Of a DNA stretch of 64,000 bases, positions 1 to 11,427 are shown piece after piece; within the stretch, counting starts at the first letter, position 1, and every line of letters begins with the position of its first letter. The stretch spans positions 124,001 to 188,000 of the forward strand of contig JAPTJF010000051.1 in assembly GCA_029339195.1 (NCBI GenBank). Direction: 5' to 3'. The DNA is from Micractinium sp. NFX-FRZ. Taxonomy: Eukaryota > Chlorophyta > Trebouxiophyceae > Chlorellales > Chlorellaceae. The position numbers and the translations under genes were made by a program. The notes beneath the pieces were generated by a model. The model worked only from the letters and a program-made list of their open reading frames with translations. It did no database searches and was not told the DNA's origin.

Positions 1-82
1 GTTCCAGGTGGAAGGCGAGACCAGGTAGCGTGCCCAGCATGCCCAGCACGCTCAGCACAGTCAGTCGCCCTAGCCGCCTCAG

Positions 83-832
83 CTGGGGGAAGTGCTGCCT
101 GGCTTGGCTGCCTGGATGCCCGCCAAGGTATTGTGATGTGACCACAGAGGCTTTGAGCGGGTGCAGCTGGGCAGATGTAGCTTGCGGGAGTGTGCCACCA
201 TGCGGCACCGCCCAGCCCTTCTCACTCTCTGCCCCTCCCATGCCACAGGCCCGCCAGACGGCTGCCGGTGAACGCGCCCCCTCCGCTGCGCCGGCCGGCC
301 TCCAAAACCACTCCGCCACGCAAGGCAAGTGTTCTGTGCAGTGTGCCTGCCCGCCTTCCGTGCAGCTTCCCACCTGCCTGCGCCGTGAGCGCCTTTTCAT
401 CTCCCACACGCATTGATGACGCCCCGCCTGCTTTGCCTGCTGTGCACCCATCCCCCTTCCGAGTTGCAGTGCCAGCTGGCTGGCAGGATGTGCACCACCA
501 CGACTGCCTGCTGCAGGGCGCTGTCCTGCCACATGACCAGCGCCCAGGCCGGGATGTGCGTGGATCGCAAGGTGAGCTGCGGGAGGGAGGGCGGGACGAA
601 AGGGTGGGGCGCCTTGCTGCTCGGCAAACCCAAGCATGCGGCGCCCGCAGTGTGCTTCCCGCTGTCTGCCGGCTCCGCGTGTTCACAACGCTTTGCGGCA
701 GAGTCGGCGGGTTGTGATGCCTGTCGCTGCGACTGACCAACTGCTGCAACCTGCTCTCCCGTTGCTGCAGGAGGAGCATGCCGCCTCCTGATCGACGCTG
801 CGCACCCGCCACAAACCAGCGTATGGGGTTGA
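83..832 (+). CDS. 3' part of an unidentified spliced gene (partial at left window edge)
   Basis: Four exons can be chained in frame on the + strand: 83-127, 249-324, 470-571 and 771-832, ending at TGA 830-832. Intron phases agree at every junction (0, 1, 1). The 249-324 exon ends at AG|GCAAGT, a textbook GC-type donor, so that intron would be GC-AG. The predicted C-terminus includes the stretches LGEVLPGLAAWMPAK and GGACRLLIDAAHPP. I do not recognise the family. An alternative reading of the last exon in another phase stops at 789-791. The 5' part lies outside the window. The gene converges on the P5C dehydrogenase gene. Confidence 0.4.
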
Positions 833-1083
833 TTCTGCGGGCCCGCGGCGCCTCTCGCCGCAAGCACCGACCAGTGGCAATGACCCGGGCCTGGCAACTG
901 TTGGCAGGGACCTGCCCACCCCACTGGCATCAGCCCCCCTTGCATTCAGCGCTGGAGCGGCAAGAGGAGCTTGCAACGCACCCTTGTTCTCTTAGTGCAC
1001 TGAACTGACTGTTTCACACAGCCCCACACAGCCAGTGCAAGTGCCACAGCACCTGACGCATCATGCAACAAGTTCAAGGTGAC

Positions 1084-1088
1084 TTACA
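1084..1088 (-). terminator. TGTAA polyadenylation signal, P5C dehydrogenase gene
   Basis: TGTAA on the - strand (TTACA on +), about 820 nt downstream of the stop at 1910-1912. TGTAA is the usual poly(A) signal in green algae. A second TGTAA-like site on this strand was not seen nearer, so the 3' UTR would span the repeats at 1258-1750. Confidence 0.45.
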
Positions 1089-1257
1089 CGTATCAGTGCA
1101 CTGGAGGGTGATGCACCGGGCCCACTGCCGACTTGAAACACTTCAGCACCTGTGTGCAGCGCCGCAGGGCTGCTTCCGCCCGCTGGAAACTGACAAAAGC
1201 CACACCGGGTGCCTGGGTAGCCGGGCAGGCAAAGCAGCTTCACAGCGGCTATGACCC

Positions 1258-1363
1258 TGCCAGCAGGGCCCAATACATGTGCTGCTCCTGCTGCTGCTGC
1301 CGCCGCTGCTGCTGCTGTTGCCGCTGCTGCTACCGCTGCTGCTGCCGCTGCTGCCAGCTGCAA
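1258..1363. repeat. CTG/CCG trinucleotide-rich tract
   Basis: Imperfect run of GCT, GCC and CTG triplets lying in the inferred 3' UTR of the P5C dehydrogenase gene. It gives long but meaningless Ala, Cys or Leu-rich open frames on both strands. Confidence 0.8.
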
Positions 1364-1379
1364 ACCTTGCAGGTACTGC

Positions 1380-1750
1380 TCATGCAAGGGGGGCACACAC
1401 ACAGAAGGGCAGATGCAAGGGGGGAGCATGCGGATGCGGCACTTGAAAGGGCGGCCACATATAAGCACGGAGCCCTGCCAGTACTGTCGGTACACTAGTG
1501 CTGCCGGTACAGAGCAGGCACATGCCGACACACACAGATGCCACAGAAGGATGGCACGTGAACGCATGCAGCGCATGAACGGAAAGGCACAGGAAGGGGG
1601 GCAATGTAAGTGGGACACATGCGATACAGCCCAGAAAGGTGGGGCACAGGAAAGGGGGGCCGCATGAACGTATGGGCACACGAAAGGGGGCGTAAGTGGA
1701 TCGGGGACAGGGCTGCGGGGAGCATCTGTGCACCCAGTAAACACCCAATA
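1380..1750. repeat. degenerate tandem repeat (AAAGGGGGGCACA-type units)
   Basis: Repeated G-runs framed by CACA or GCATG motifs recur about every 30-70 bp (for example around 1385, 1415, 1595, 1645 and 1680). Open frames across it on the - strand are shadows of the repeat. It lies in the inferred 3' UTR of the P5C dehydrogenase gene. Confidence 0.6.
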
Positions 1751-1909
1751 AACATAGGCGCAGGCGCAGGCTCGTAGGGTTCAGCCAGGCCAGCTCAGCA
1801 CCCACCTTCCAGCATGGCATGCCAGCTGGCAGGTGCCCCTGGCCTGTCAACATTCGTCTTTACTCGCCACGTCTCCTTCTTTCTTCTTCTGCCTGCAGCA
1901 CCGCTCAGC

Positions 1910-4900
1910 TCAGCTCTGCGCCAGCTGCAGGCCCTCAGGCACGGGGCCATAGTCTTGGATGATCTCCCTGCAGGGCGGGGCAGGGCAGGACGACTTGTGG
2001 AAGGAAAGTCAGCACCGGAGCATGTGAGGGGGGTGAGAAGGTGTGCCGGGATGGTGCGGCGGGGGCGTCCTGCCGCCGTCGGCGGTGCATGGATGGCAGG
2101 GGATTGACTCCGGGCTTGGCTTGCACCTGCCAGCACAGACGGCGTGCGCTGCTTGCTGGGCTGGCAGGGCAGGCGTGTGCCAGGGCAAGCAGCGCTGCAT
2201 TGTAATTGATTGAGTGGGTGGGTGGGTGGGTGGGTGACCGGTGATTGGTTGATTCATTGATTGATTGGGTGAGTGAGTGCTTGCTGCACACACCTGTGGC
2301 AGGACCACACCAGGCGGATGGCCTCCGGCGTGCCGATGCCCGCGGCCCGCGGGTCGCCCGCAGGGCCAAACCAGTGGTTTTGAGGCGCGCCTGCATGCCA
2401 CATGGTGTTGGGGGGGGCAGAGTGCTTGAGGCGAGCGCCGGCTGGCCAGCGCCTGCGGAAAGTGTGGCTGTCCACAGGTGGGGCCTCCCGTTAGCACCTG
2501 CAGGGTGGCCTCCCCACTCTCCCTGCGCTCTCTCTCCCCCTCTCTCTCTGCCCCCTCCCTCCCTCCTCTCCCCATCCCCACCTGTGGTGCGCGCGCGGAT
2601 GCCTGCGTAGGTGGTGCCATTAACGGTGCTGCCCAGGACGCGCTGCGTGAAGCGCATGTCGTTGGACACCACTGTGGTTGGGCAGCGGGCAGGGGGCAGG
2701 GGCGGGGAGGGGGGGACGTGTATTACTTACTACGCAGAGGTGCAGGGAGGGGGGCGAGCGGGGGAGCAGCACCAGAGTCTCAAAGGTGCTCAGAGGAGGA
2801 GTCAGCCTGTGAGGGAACAGCCTGAGGGGGTGCCTAGCAAGCAGGCCACCGGCCAGAGCCAAGCTCTTGAGGCCCTCGGCCTCGGCCTCCTCCTCCCCCT
2901 CCCCTCCCTCCCCCTCCCCTCCCTGCCCACCAAACCGCCCACCTGCCGCCGTGAGGTGCGCCTCCATGCGCTCACAGGCGTGCAGGACGAGCGGGATGTC
3001 GCGGTCGCTGTACTGCGTCACCACCTGCAGTACAACAAATTTAAAGCAGGCGGCGGTACCGCGGCATGAGAATGCGGTGGTGGGGCGCGGGGGATGCCGC
3101 TGCCGGTGTTCTGCGTCACGAACAGCACGTGCAGAGGAGACAGATGCATGCTGCGCCGCAGGCCGGGGGGAGGGCTACGTGGGGTGGGGGCGCGCGGTTG
3201 ATGGCCATGGGGGCAGCAGCGGCGGTGCAGCCGCGGCAACAGTTGCAGTAAACCGTTCTTCTGTCCTTGGCCAATCGGCTGGACCGCCACGCACATATAC
3301 GCAACGGGAGAGGGTGCCAACGAGTGGAGTATGGCGGCAGCGGACGGACCTGGAAGGGTCCAAAGACCTCGGTGGTTGCCACCTCAAAGTGGGCCTCGCT
3401 CAGCAGCTCGCTGCAGGGAAGGAAGTAATGCATGAACGGCAGAAGTTGTGGTCAAACGGCAGTGCGTGGTTCTTGGGGGAGGGTTGGCTGGCGGGAGGAG
3501 AGGAGGGGCACGGGGAGGGGAAGGGAGAGCACAGGTACGTGGTGGAGGATGCACTGTTGTCAGAGGAGGTCGTAACCATGACCTCGAAGCGGGCCTCACT
3601 CCGCCGCTCGCCGTTTGTGGGACCACACACACACCAGCTGGGTGGCACGGAGGTGGAGACAGGGGCGGTATTGGGAGAGTGGTGCACCAGGAGGATAGGA
3701 GCAGATGAGGAGCCTGCGGACCAGCATGCCCAGGCGAGCAAATCCTTGGGGCCGGCGGCGCTCACTTGAGAGGCACAAAGACGTCGGTGGGCTGGATGGC
3801 GCCGTAGCGCGGCGGGATGCTGTGCCCCGTCAGCGGCTCGCCGCCAAACAGCAGCTTCGCGCCTGCGTGAGGGCGGGGCACAGCGTAAGGGGCACAGCAT
3901 GAGGGGCACAGCATGAGGGGCATGCAGCAGCACATGTGTGAAGGTACGCAGCGCGACTCAGGAATACTCTCCAGCTGTGACAAGGCAGCGAGGTAGCGAG
4001 GCAGCGAGGCGGCACGGCAGTGGGGCAATCCTGCTCCCCCAGCTGCTAACACAATTCACGCAGCTGCTGCACGCACTGCTGAGTTGAGCAGTGCATGCAG
4101 CAGCAGCATGCACACCACATGCTGTGCTGCGCCTTGAGCAGCACAACATTCAAGACGTGCCCACCCGCTTTGCCACGCCCCCTGCCACCCACCCTGCCGC
4201 CCACATCCACCAGACATCGGTTACAGCCGCCGGCACTGCCTGAATGCCCCTGTGATCTGCACACCCAGCGCACGCTGCTTCTGCAGCAACCGCGAGAAGA
4301 CAGACCAAGAGCACCAAACCGACTTCAGCCACCCACCCGATACCTCCAGCAGCCGCTCCTTGTGCGCCACCTCGCCAACGCCAGCTTGTGATCCGTCATC
4401 TGCCGCCCCTCATTCCTCTGCCCACCCTTGCCCACCCCACCCAGCACATTTTCCCTTCCCCCACCCACCCGCCCACCCACCCGGTATCTCCAGCAGCCGC
4501 TCCTTGTGCGCCATCATCGCCTCTGTGGTCCAGGTGAGGACGGGCCCCAGGGTGAGGTCATCCAGCTTCCGGGTAGCTGCACGCTGCCCCAGCGCCTTCA
4601 CCAGGCCTGCAGGCCGCGCGGGGGGAGAAGAATGGGGGTGCAGCCCGAGGGCGTGCACGTGGGGTTGAGGGAAGTCCAACCCAACGGAAAGTGGACAAAG
4701 GGAGCAGTGAGCCACCACAGATGCACGGCGGGCAAGGGGAGCCGGCGGGCGGGCGGCAGGTGGGCGGGCAAGGTAGGCGGGCAGCTGGCCGGCTCTGCCT
4801 GCCAGCGGGGCAGGCAGAGCAGCACAGCCAGGCAGGAAGCCCCAGCACCCGTGGGCCGCTAGCTATACCTCACCCGCCTCTGCCCAGTTGTCGTGCATGA

Positions 4901-7900
4901 ACAGGATGCTCTGTGCGCTGCACTTCTGCCCGCTGGCAGCGTACGCGTCCTGGTCGCACTGCGGAGCGGGAGGAGGAGGCTGTTGGGAAGAGGTCTGTGT
5001 GGTGCCGGTTTGGGGGGTAATACACAAGATGGTGCAGCTCGAGCACTGGGGGTGTAGGAAGAAGAGGAAGAAGTGTTCGCCCTTGGGCGTGGGTTGAGGG
5101 TGTGTGCCCTGCGAAGACTGCGCCCCGCCCCACTCGTCCCGCTCCGCTTGTGCCAGGCCAGCTGGGGTGGGGGCCGCCCCCACTCTCCAAAGCCCACCTG
5201 CCAGGCCAGAACGGTCCGCTGCCCAGCCCATGGCCGATCAGCAGCCAGCCCATGGCCGATCAGCGGCCAGCGCATGGTCGAACAGCAGCCAGGCCACATA
5301 GTCAGTGCCATTCACGACCATGTGCCACCCTGGCCGGGGCTGACTTCGCAAACATGTTCTGCCCCCCAACTCCAGAACACTCTTCTTACCTGCCAGGCCA
5401 CGTAGTCAAAGTCGACCACATCAGGGCCCAGGATCTTCCAGTCAAAACCCGCATCCTCAAGGAATATCTGCACAGAAGAGAATGCACAGCACCAGAAGAA
5501 GATGAGTCAATTGCGAGCATGCTGGCGTGATGCGGGGGGCGCGGGGCCATAGAAGCACGAAGCGGTCAAGAAACGCCCTCACACGCATGGCACGGCAGGG
5601 CACAGGAGGCCGCAGCACAGCAGGCCGCCTCACCCTGCCGTTGAAGTCGTGGGCCAGCTTCTCTGCCACGCGCTTGCTACCCGTGAACAGCGTGCTGCGC
5701 ACGCTGCCTGCACATGAAGTAGGAAAGAAGAAGCAGGAGAGGAAAATGATAGCACGAGGGCGCGAGGTCGAGAAGCCAACCGGAAAGGAAGCCAGGGCTA
5801 ACCAGGGCCACCATTCAGCTACCATGCCCTACCGGGTTGCCTGCACACTCGTGAGGTGTGCCCAGTGCGCCGGGCGAAAGCATGTGCAGATTCATTATGT
5901 GAACATAGCTGGGCTCTTGATAGGCAGCAGCACTGACCGTTGCTCTACCACTAGTGCCGAATGCTCCCCGGCCGCTGTGCTGCCATGTTGCAGGGAGCCG
6001 CTGTTCAAGGCCCGCTTGCACCGATTTGCCCGACCGCCCACTGCCTCAGTCACGCTTGCTGTTTCAGCGACAGCCATGCCAGCCGCAGCACCTCCCCACC
6101 CCCACCCATCAGTCAGCCACAGTCTCCCCAGCCCCACCCACCCTGCTTCATCACTTCTGCAACGACAGCTCCATGCCCGTTGCAGATGTCCAGCTCGCTC
6201 AACGACATGCCGCAGTGGTGCAGCAGCCGCACAAATTCCTCGAGCACCACGCACACCCTGCAGAGCGTGAGGGCAGGCAGGATGCGAGGGACGCCAGCAG
6301 CGGGACCTGAACCGTGAGGGCCATGCTGCAGCAAGCCAGTCGAGAGGTGCGGCAGGCGCATGCGCAAACAAGAGCGCACGGCAGGCCTGCAGAGGGAGAC
6401 CCGGGGAAGCATGCAGGCAGGCTCTATCTGTGGCACTCCTTTCTCCTGGGCCCGATCCACTCCCCCACCCACACACCCACACACCACTTACTCACTCACT
6501 TGCACCAGCCCACACACACTCTCACTCAAATGAGGTCAGTCACCCACCCACCCACCCACCCCACTCATTCACTCCCTCAACTCGCTCACTTGTGCTCCGA
6601 ATGGATCAGCGGCTTGTTGCCCATGTACAGGGCACCCATCATCTGCAGGCGTGGGGTGGATGGGGTTGGGGGGTTCGGGGGTGGGGGCGGTGTTAGGAGT
6701 TTCACTTTGTTGTCAGACGTAGGGCAACCATGGCGTAATGAGGGCCACGCCGCCACACACCAGGCCGCCTTCGCCCATGTGCCCTTGGACAACATGCCGG
6801 GGCCAGCCCACACCTGCACAGCTGTGCTCACCTGAAGCACCGGGATCTCCAGCGGGAAGTTGAAGGGCGTGATGATTGACACAGGGCCGTAAGGCCAGCG
6901 GTACCCGTGGCTTGCCTGGCCGCCGTGGTCGCCAGGGACGCTGAATCCACGCGCCAGGAAGCGCACCTGCTTCCCATGCCGGGGTGGGGGGGCAGGGGAG
7001 GGGCCACGCTGGGGTATGGGACGGGCACCTCTAGCGCAGGTGGCAGATTCGCTGACATGTGCTGCCTCTCTGCGCCCCTTCCCCCTCACCTGCCCCACGC
7101 CTCCTCCTCCGGCCCCTCGCCTGATCGCCGCTGGAGCGCGTCACCCGCACCTCCCCGCCCTCCCGCATCAGCATGCTCACCACACAGCCACTTGCAACAC
7201 ACACATGCACACACATGTATGTGGGTGTGGGCGGGGGGGCTATGTACTCCCGCACCTGGTCCCCCGAGAAGTTCTCCAGGAACTTGCGCGTCACCCGCAC
7301 CTCGCCTGCCGCCTGCGCTGCGCTCTTGGGCATGACGCGCTGGATGAGGCGCGTGAAGTGCGCCTCCGCCTCGGGGCGCCGCATCTCAGCGGCTGCACGG
7401 GCGGTGATGTCGCCCCACATCACGTAGCTGCATGCAGGGCAGGGCAGGGCAGGGCAGGGCAGAATATTGGCAAGAGTGCGCCCTTGGGCGTGGGGTGAGG
7501 AAACCTGCGGCGGTGAGGGCGTCCCACTACAGCCCCCCGCCCCCCCGCACCGGCTACCCCTGGCAGCACAGGGCTGGGCAGGCGTGCACGATGTGCCCTC
7601 GCGCCATGCACATGCTCGCTTTGCTGTGGCCTCTGCAAGTGCTGGGCTGCCCAGGGATGAACATGCACGTGTAGAGATCCAACCACAAGCACTTCCCAGG
7701 GTGTGGCCCTGCCCCCCTGCCCCCACCCCCCCCCACTGGGGCACCCTGCCACTGTACACAGTGGCACCGTGGGTTGCTGCCAGCGCACCGCTCCGGGCTC
7801 TTGAAGGGGTTGTGCTGCCCCGACTTGGGCACCTCCCTCATGGAGGCCACAAACGGCTGGATTTCGTGCAGCTGGGTGTCGGGCACCTGCAAGGGAGGTG

Positions 7901-8720
7901 GGGAGGAAACACACAAAGGAGCAAGCAAGGGAGTCGCGTGGTCTGGGTATGGAAGGGCCCGGTCTTGTGCGCCCACTGGGTGACAGGGAACTGCGAGAAG
8001 ACCTGGTGCAGAACAAAGGAGGTGCACGCAGGAAAGGGAGTTGTTTATGCTGTGCCTGGCACGGTTCAAGCTCGTGCAGGTGTCGGGCGCCTGCTGGGCG
8101 GGTGCGTGGGCGGCTGCCAGGTGGGGTGGCGGGATTATTGCGCGGCAGAGAGGGGGCCGTACAGCAGCTGGTTCAGCAGCTGGCGGGGCGCTGCTCTCAA
8201 ACTCGGAGCATCAGCCGGCTTGCATTCAGGCAGGGAAACATGCTTTCCTTGCTTTTCAAAGCGCCCTCCTCACATGGATGAATGGCTCTCCGTTGAGCGG
8301 GTCTGGAATCACCATGCTCTTCTCCGACTGCATCCACTCGCCATTAACTGCAGCAAGGGGAAGGCAAGGTGACCTTGGCTGCGCCCCCACCGGAGCAGAC
8401 TGCCGGCCTACCCCGCTGTGCTGCCTGCCAGGCAGTGCCGCCACCCGCCACCCGCCAGCATGCTGGGCAGACGCCGCGCCAACACTCGCCCGGCCTAGCA
8501 CGCACCCAGGTTGCTGGCGTATGCTGCTTTGCTGCCCGACATGGTGTTGGGATCGAACTTGGACCATGAGCCCACGCTGGAGGGTCCTGCAGCAGAGTGC
8601 AGAGGGGGCAGCAGCTGAGTGCCACTCAGCGACCACGTGGTAGCGGCGGCGGCAGCAGCTGAGCAGAGACTGCCACAGGGCCTTGGACCGCGCACCGGAC
8701 ACTCCGTTGGCGCTCGACAT
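1910..8720 (-). CDS. P5CDH: delta-1-pyrroline-5-carboxylate dehydrogenase (ALDH12 type)
   Basis: Oxidises glutamate-semialdehyde/P5C to glutamate with NAD+, the last step of proline catabolism, normally in mitochondria. Exons (- strand): 8720-8696, 8586-8506, 8347-8274, 7886-7789, 7427-7256, 6966-6832, 6642-6590, 6257-6142, 5707-5634, 5467-5390, 4958-4874, 4606-4481, 3862-3766, 3410-3350, 3024-2943, 2671-2582, 2390-2294, 1967-1910, giving 533 aa, close to the plant enzyme (about 556). Recognisable blocks: DPLNGEPFI, GYRWPYGP and ITPFNFPLEIPVLQ, MGALYMGNKPL, the catalytic-Cys segment GQKCSAQS, EVFGPFQ, VNGTTYAG and APQNHWFGPAGDPR. The C-terminal EIIQDYGPV also matches ALDH12. The ATG at 8720 starts a short exon (MSSANGVS) without an obvious mitochondrial presequence, so a further upstream exon is possible. 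Several introns hold copies of neighbouring exon edges (see findings). Confidence 0.93.
2215..2280. repeat. GGGT/GATT simple repeats in P5CDH intron
   Basis: A run of GGGT units is followed by TTGATTGATT units, inside the last intron of the P5C dehydrogenase gene. Confidence 0.8.
5227..5291. repeat. ~21 bp tandem repeat in P5CDH intron
   Basis: About three imperfect copies of CCCATGGCCGATCAGCAGCC, directly next to a copy of the end of exon 10 (see findings). Confidence 0.75.
6466..6575. repeat. CCCA/CACT simple repeats in P5CDH intron
   Basis: CCCACC and CACTCACT runs within the intron between the exons at 6642-6590 and 6257-6142. Confidence 0.75.
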
Positions 8721-9291
8721 CTCGTCACAATGCGCAATGAACGAATCAGCGACAAACGTGCTCAATGCGGGCGCAGCAAAAGCGGGGAGGGCAGTGCCCC
8801 GTGAAAGATGTCCCGTGCGTCTGCTGTCGGCCTGTGGTCGCTTGACGAGTGGCCACGAGCTTGTCAAGAGATTGAAGCGATGTCGGAGGGACGAATCGCC
8901 GAGCTGGACCCCACAGCGGGCACAGCACCGCGGCGGTGTAGCCCAGCCTGCTAGGTAAATCACGTGTTGTTCTGCGAGGTACACGCATACAAGGCAGCCA
9001 GCAAGTTGGTGGCAGCTTAGGGACAGCATATGAGGGTCATGGGCATTGTGGTACCCGCTTCCTGAGACGCCGCAGGCGGCCCAATGCGGTCGGGAGGGGG
9101 CGTGGCAACCCAGTGGCAGGATAGACTGCAACCTCTCTCTGCTCTGCATTCCGACGCTTATGTTTTCGACCCTGAAATATTACAAGCGGTCTGCTTCAGC
9201 TAGCCATCTGTGTTAACAAGTTCAAGAGGTGCCCAGATGCCCCGCTGCCGGCGAGCGCCATGCTGTGCAGCGCTGAGCTCTGGGGGTTCGC
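8721..9291. promoter_or_regulatory. divergent intergenic/promoter region
   Basis: 570 bp between the proposed starts of the P5C dehydrogenase (-) and the small + gene at 9292. It should hold both promoters and 5' UTRs. An open frame in phase with P5CDH exon 1 continues upstream to 9149, so part of it could be coding if the true start is earlier. No clear TATA element was identified. Confidence 0.35.
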
Positions 9292-10391
9292 ATGCCACTC
9301 CAGGCGCTCACGATCTCTAATTGCGTGGCCCTGCCCGTGATTTCAGCAATCCCAGCACCATTCATGCCGCCTCTGCTTGACTCGCCTGTAGCCCTCGTCT
9401 GCTTTGCGTTCGCCCTGACAGAGGCAGGCGCCGAGCTCTTGGACCGCTTCCGACATGGAAGCAATCAGCCCAGGCCCCAACCCACACAGGAGCGGGAGTG
9501 GGGCCTTCGGGCGGCGGCAGCGGAGGAGGGGCTGCAGACCGGCTCCGGGTTACCAATTCAGCAGGTGAGCAGGCTGCAGCCTTGTGCAGGAATTGCAGGG
9601 CGGGTGGGCTGCATCCGCCCTGCAGGCGGTCCCCGCCGCCGCCTGCCGCCTGCGGCTCGACCTTCACGCCGGCTGCCACACCGCCAGAAACTCGTGGCAA
9701 CGGCACGACACCATCACCACCCAAGACATCCCCCATTCCTCGTGCACCTTGTTCCTAGACTGCGTCATCTTAGCTCACCCCAAGCCTGCCACCCTCCCTC
9801 GCCCCGCTCGCAAGAGCGTCGTGACTGCCGAGGCCGTGTGCAGAGAGCACCCCTTGTTCGAGTTGGCGTCACACGCCACTGGCCACCGCTCCTGGCATCA
9901 TCATCTCAGGCCACTGCACCCCTCTCTGCCCGCCCACCCTCCAAAACGCCCACTCTGCAGACTGTGGTGACCGGCGGGGCGCATGAGCAGAGCATGGCCG
10001 CTGCAGAGAGGGCATCCAAGGCGCTGCACTCTGGGCACATCCCAACAGACACCTCCGGCATGGGGCGGCCCACAAGTGAGTGGAGGGGAGCGCAGGGGTC
10101 CCTTCACTGCTCAGCCTTTGGGTGCCGTGCACCTGCTTGCGTGGTTGAAAAGTAGGGTTGGTTGGCTGCCTGCCTGAGATTCCGGATGCCTGGGCTGTGT
10201 TGCTTGGGCAGGGCAGGCCATAACAGGGCAGAGGCGGCAGCCGCTGGTCCCGTTGGCCGCCCTGCCTTCAATCCCATCACTACCTCAATACATCATTACA
10301 TCAGTACATCATCACATCAATATTACATGTTGCCGGCCTGTCCCTCTGCCCGCCCTTTCCTGCAGAAGAGGGCCGAGAGGGACCGCCCTAG
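9292..10391 (+). CDS. small unidentified spliced gene
   Basis: Proposed exons are 9292-9564 (91 codons from ATG), one starting at 9599 (phase 0) with an unresolved donor, 9961-10075, and 10366-10391 ending at TAG 10389-10391. The exon at 9961 is open only in phase 0, and the junction to 10366 keeps the frame, giving the tail GRPTKEGREGPP. Exon 1 has a hydrophobic N-terminal half (ALPVISAIPAPF, VALVCFAFALTEAG) that could be a signal or targeting region. I do not recognise the family. A TGTAA at 11143 would imply a 750 nt 3' UTR. The exon 2 donor is the weak point. Confidence 0.35.
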
Positions 10392-11142
10392 GCCCCGAGG
10401 CTGACCCCTCGGCCGTGCTCACAGCCGTTCCACGCGGGCACCTTGTCCCACGCATGCACACGCATATATATGTGTCCAGTCGCTGTTGACACGCCAGCCG
10501 CTCCCCGGCATTCGTGCTTTCTACCGCTCCATCACGCAGCGTGCTGCAGCAGGGCTGCATCTGCCGCAACACTCTGCCCTGCCCTGAACAGACCGCCCTG
10601 CCCGGAGGAGGCACTCACACACACTTCGGGCTTCCTTGGCATCTCTCTGTGCATGCCTACTGTACTCCTCACATCGGCCCGGTGAGCTGCGCTCGCCAGG
10701 CGCCCCTTGCCTGTGCTCCCTTTCCGATAGCCAGCAGACAACATCCCACCATGGGGGTCACACCTCTGCTGGTACACTCAACCCACGCTCAATCGCGGAT
10801 TCTTCCCTCATCCTTCCTGACCCCTCGTACCCACTGTTTTGCACAGACGTGCTGCTTCGCCCATTTGCGTCGCGTAGCTTTCCTTGCCACTCCCAGCCTG
10901 CAGCTTTCCCCCTGCGCTCCCCTCCGAATGAACACCTCTCCCCTCTGTTGCTTACCTTGCCCTGACACTTTTCAGCCCACTGTTTTGTTGCCCCCATTTT
11001 CCCGCATCTTCTTTGCCTTTGTTGTGTCATTTTTTGCGTGGCCTGCCTATCTGCGAGGTGTGCCGCCCCCGGCCCTTCCCTGCCGCACCTGCTTGCCTGC
11101 CAGGCCTGCCACCCGCACGCTGTTGAAACTACATGTGCATCG

Positions 11143-11147
11143 TGTAA
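11143..11147 (+). terminator. TGTAA polyadenylation signal
   Basis: TGTAA on the + strand between the small gene ending at 10391 and the MYND gene starting at 11428. The stretch 10392-11142 is T/C-rich, without a coding model I can support, and would be its 3' UTR. Confidence 0.4.
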
Positions 11148-11427
11148 GAGCAGCGACACATGTGTTAGCGAGAGAACATTGGCAGGGTCTCATTCACCTG
11201 AGATGGTAAAATTAGAGCTGTGCGCGCATGAGTGGCGCTGCACCATGCTGTGCTGTGCTGCCAACGCCGGCTGGCGGCTTATCGCCTGCCACCCACCACC
11301 CCTCAACCTTGGCCCGCTCTTCCCATACTGGTTGATGGTGCTGGGCGTTCCTCCAAGGGAGGTGCATACCTGCACCCCGCAGCAGGCCAGGGGCGCCCTC
11401 CAGGGGGGGGCAGCCTTGTCTAGCGAG

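Noticed and set aside
1061..1853. Cys/Pro-rich - strand genes
   Set aside because: Repeats produce the open frames; the region fits the 3' UTR of the P5C dehydrogenase gene.
2867..3769. 300-codon + strand open frame
   Set aside because: Antisense shadow of P5C dehydrogenase exons 14-15 and their introns.
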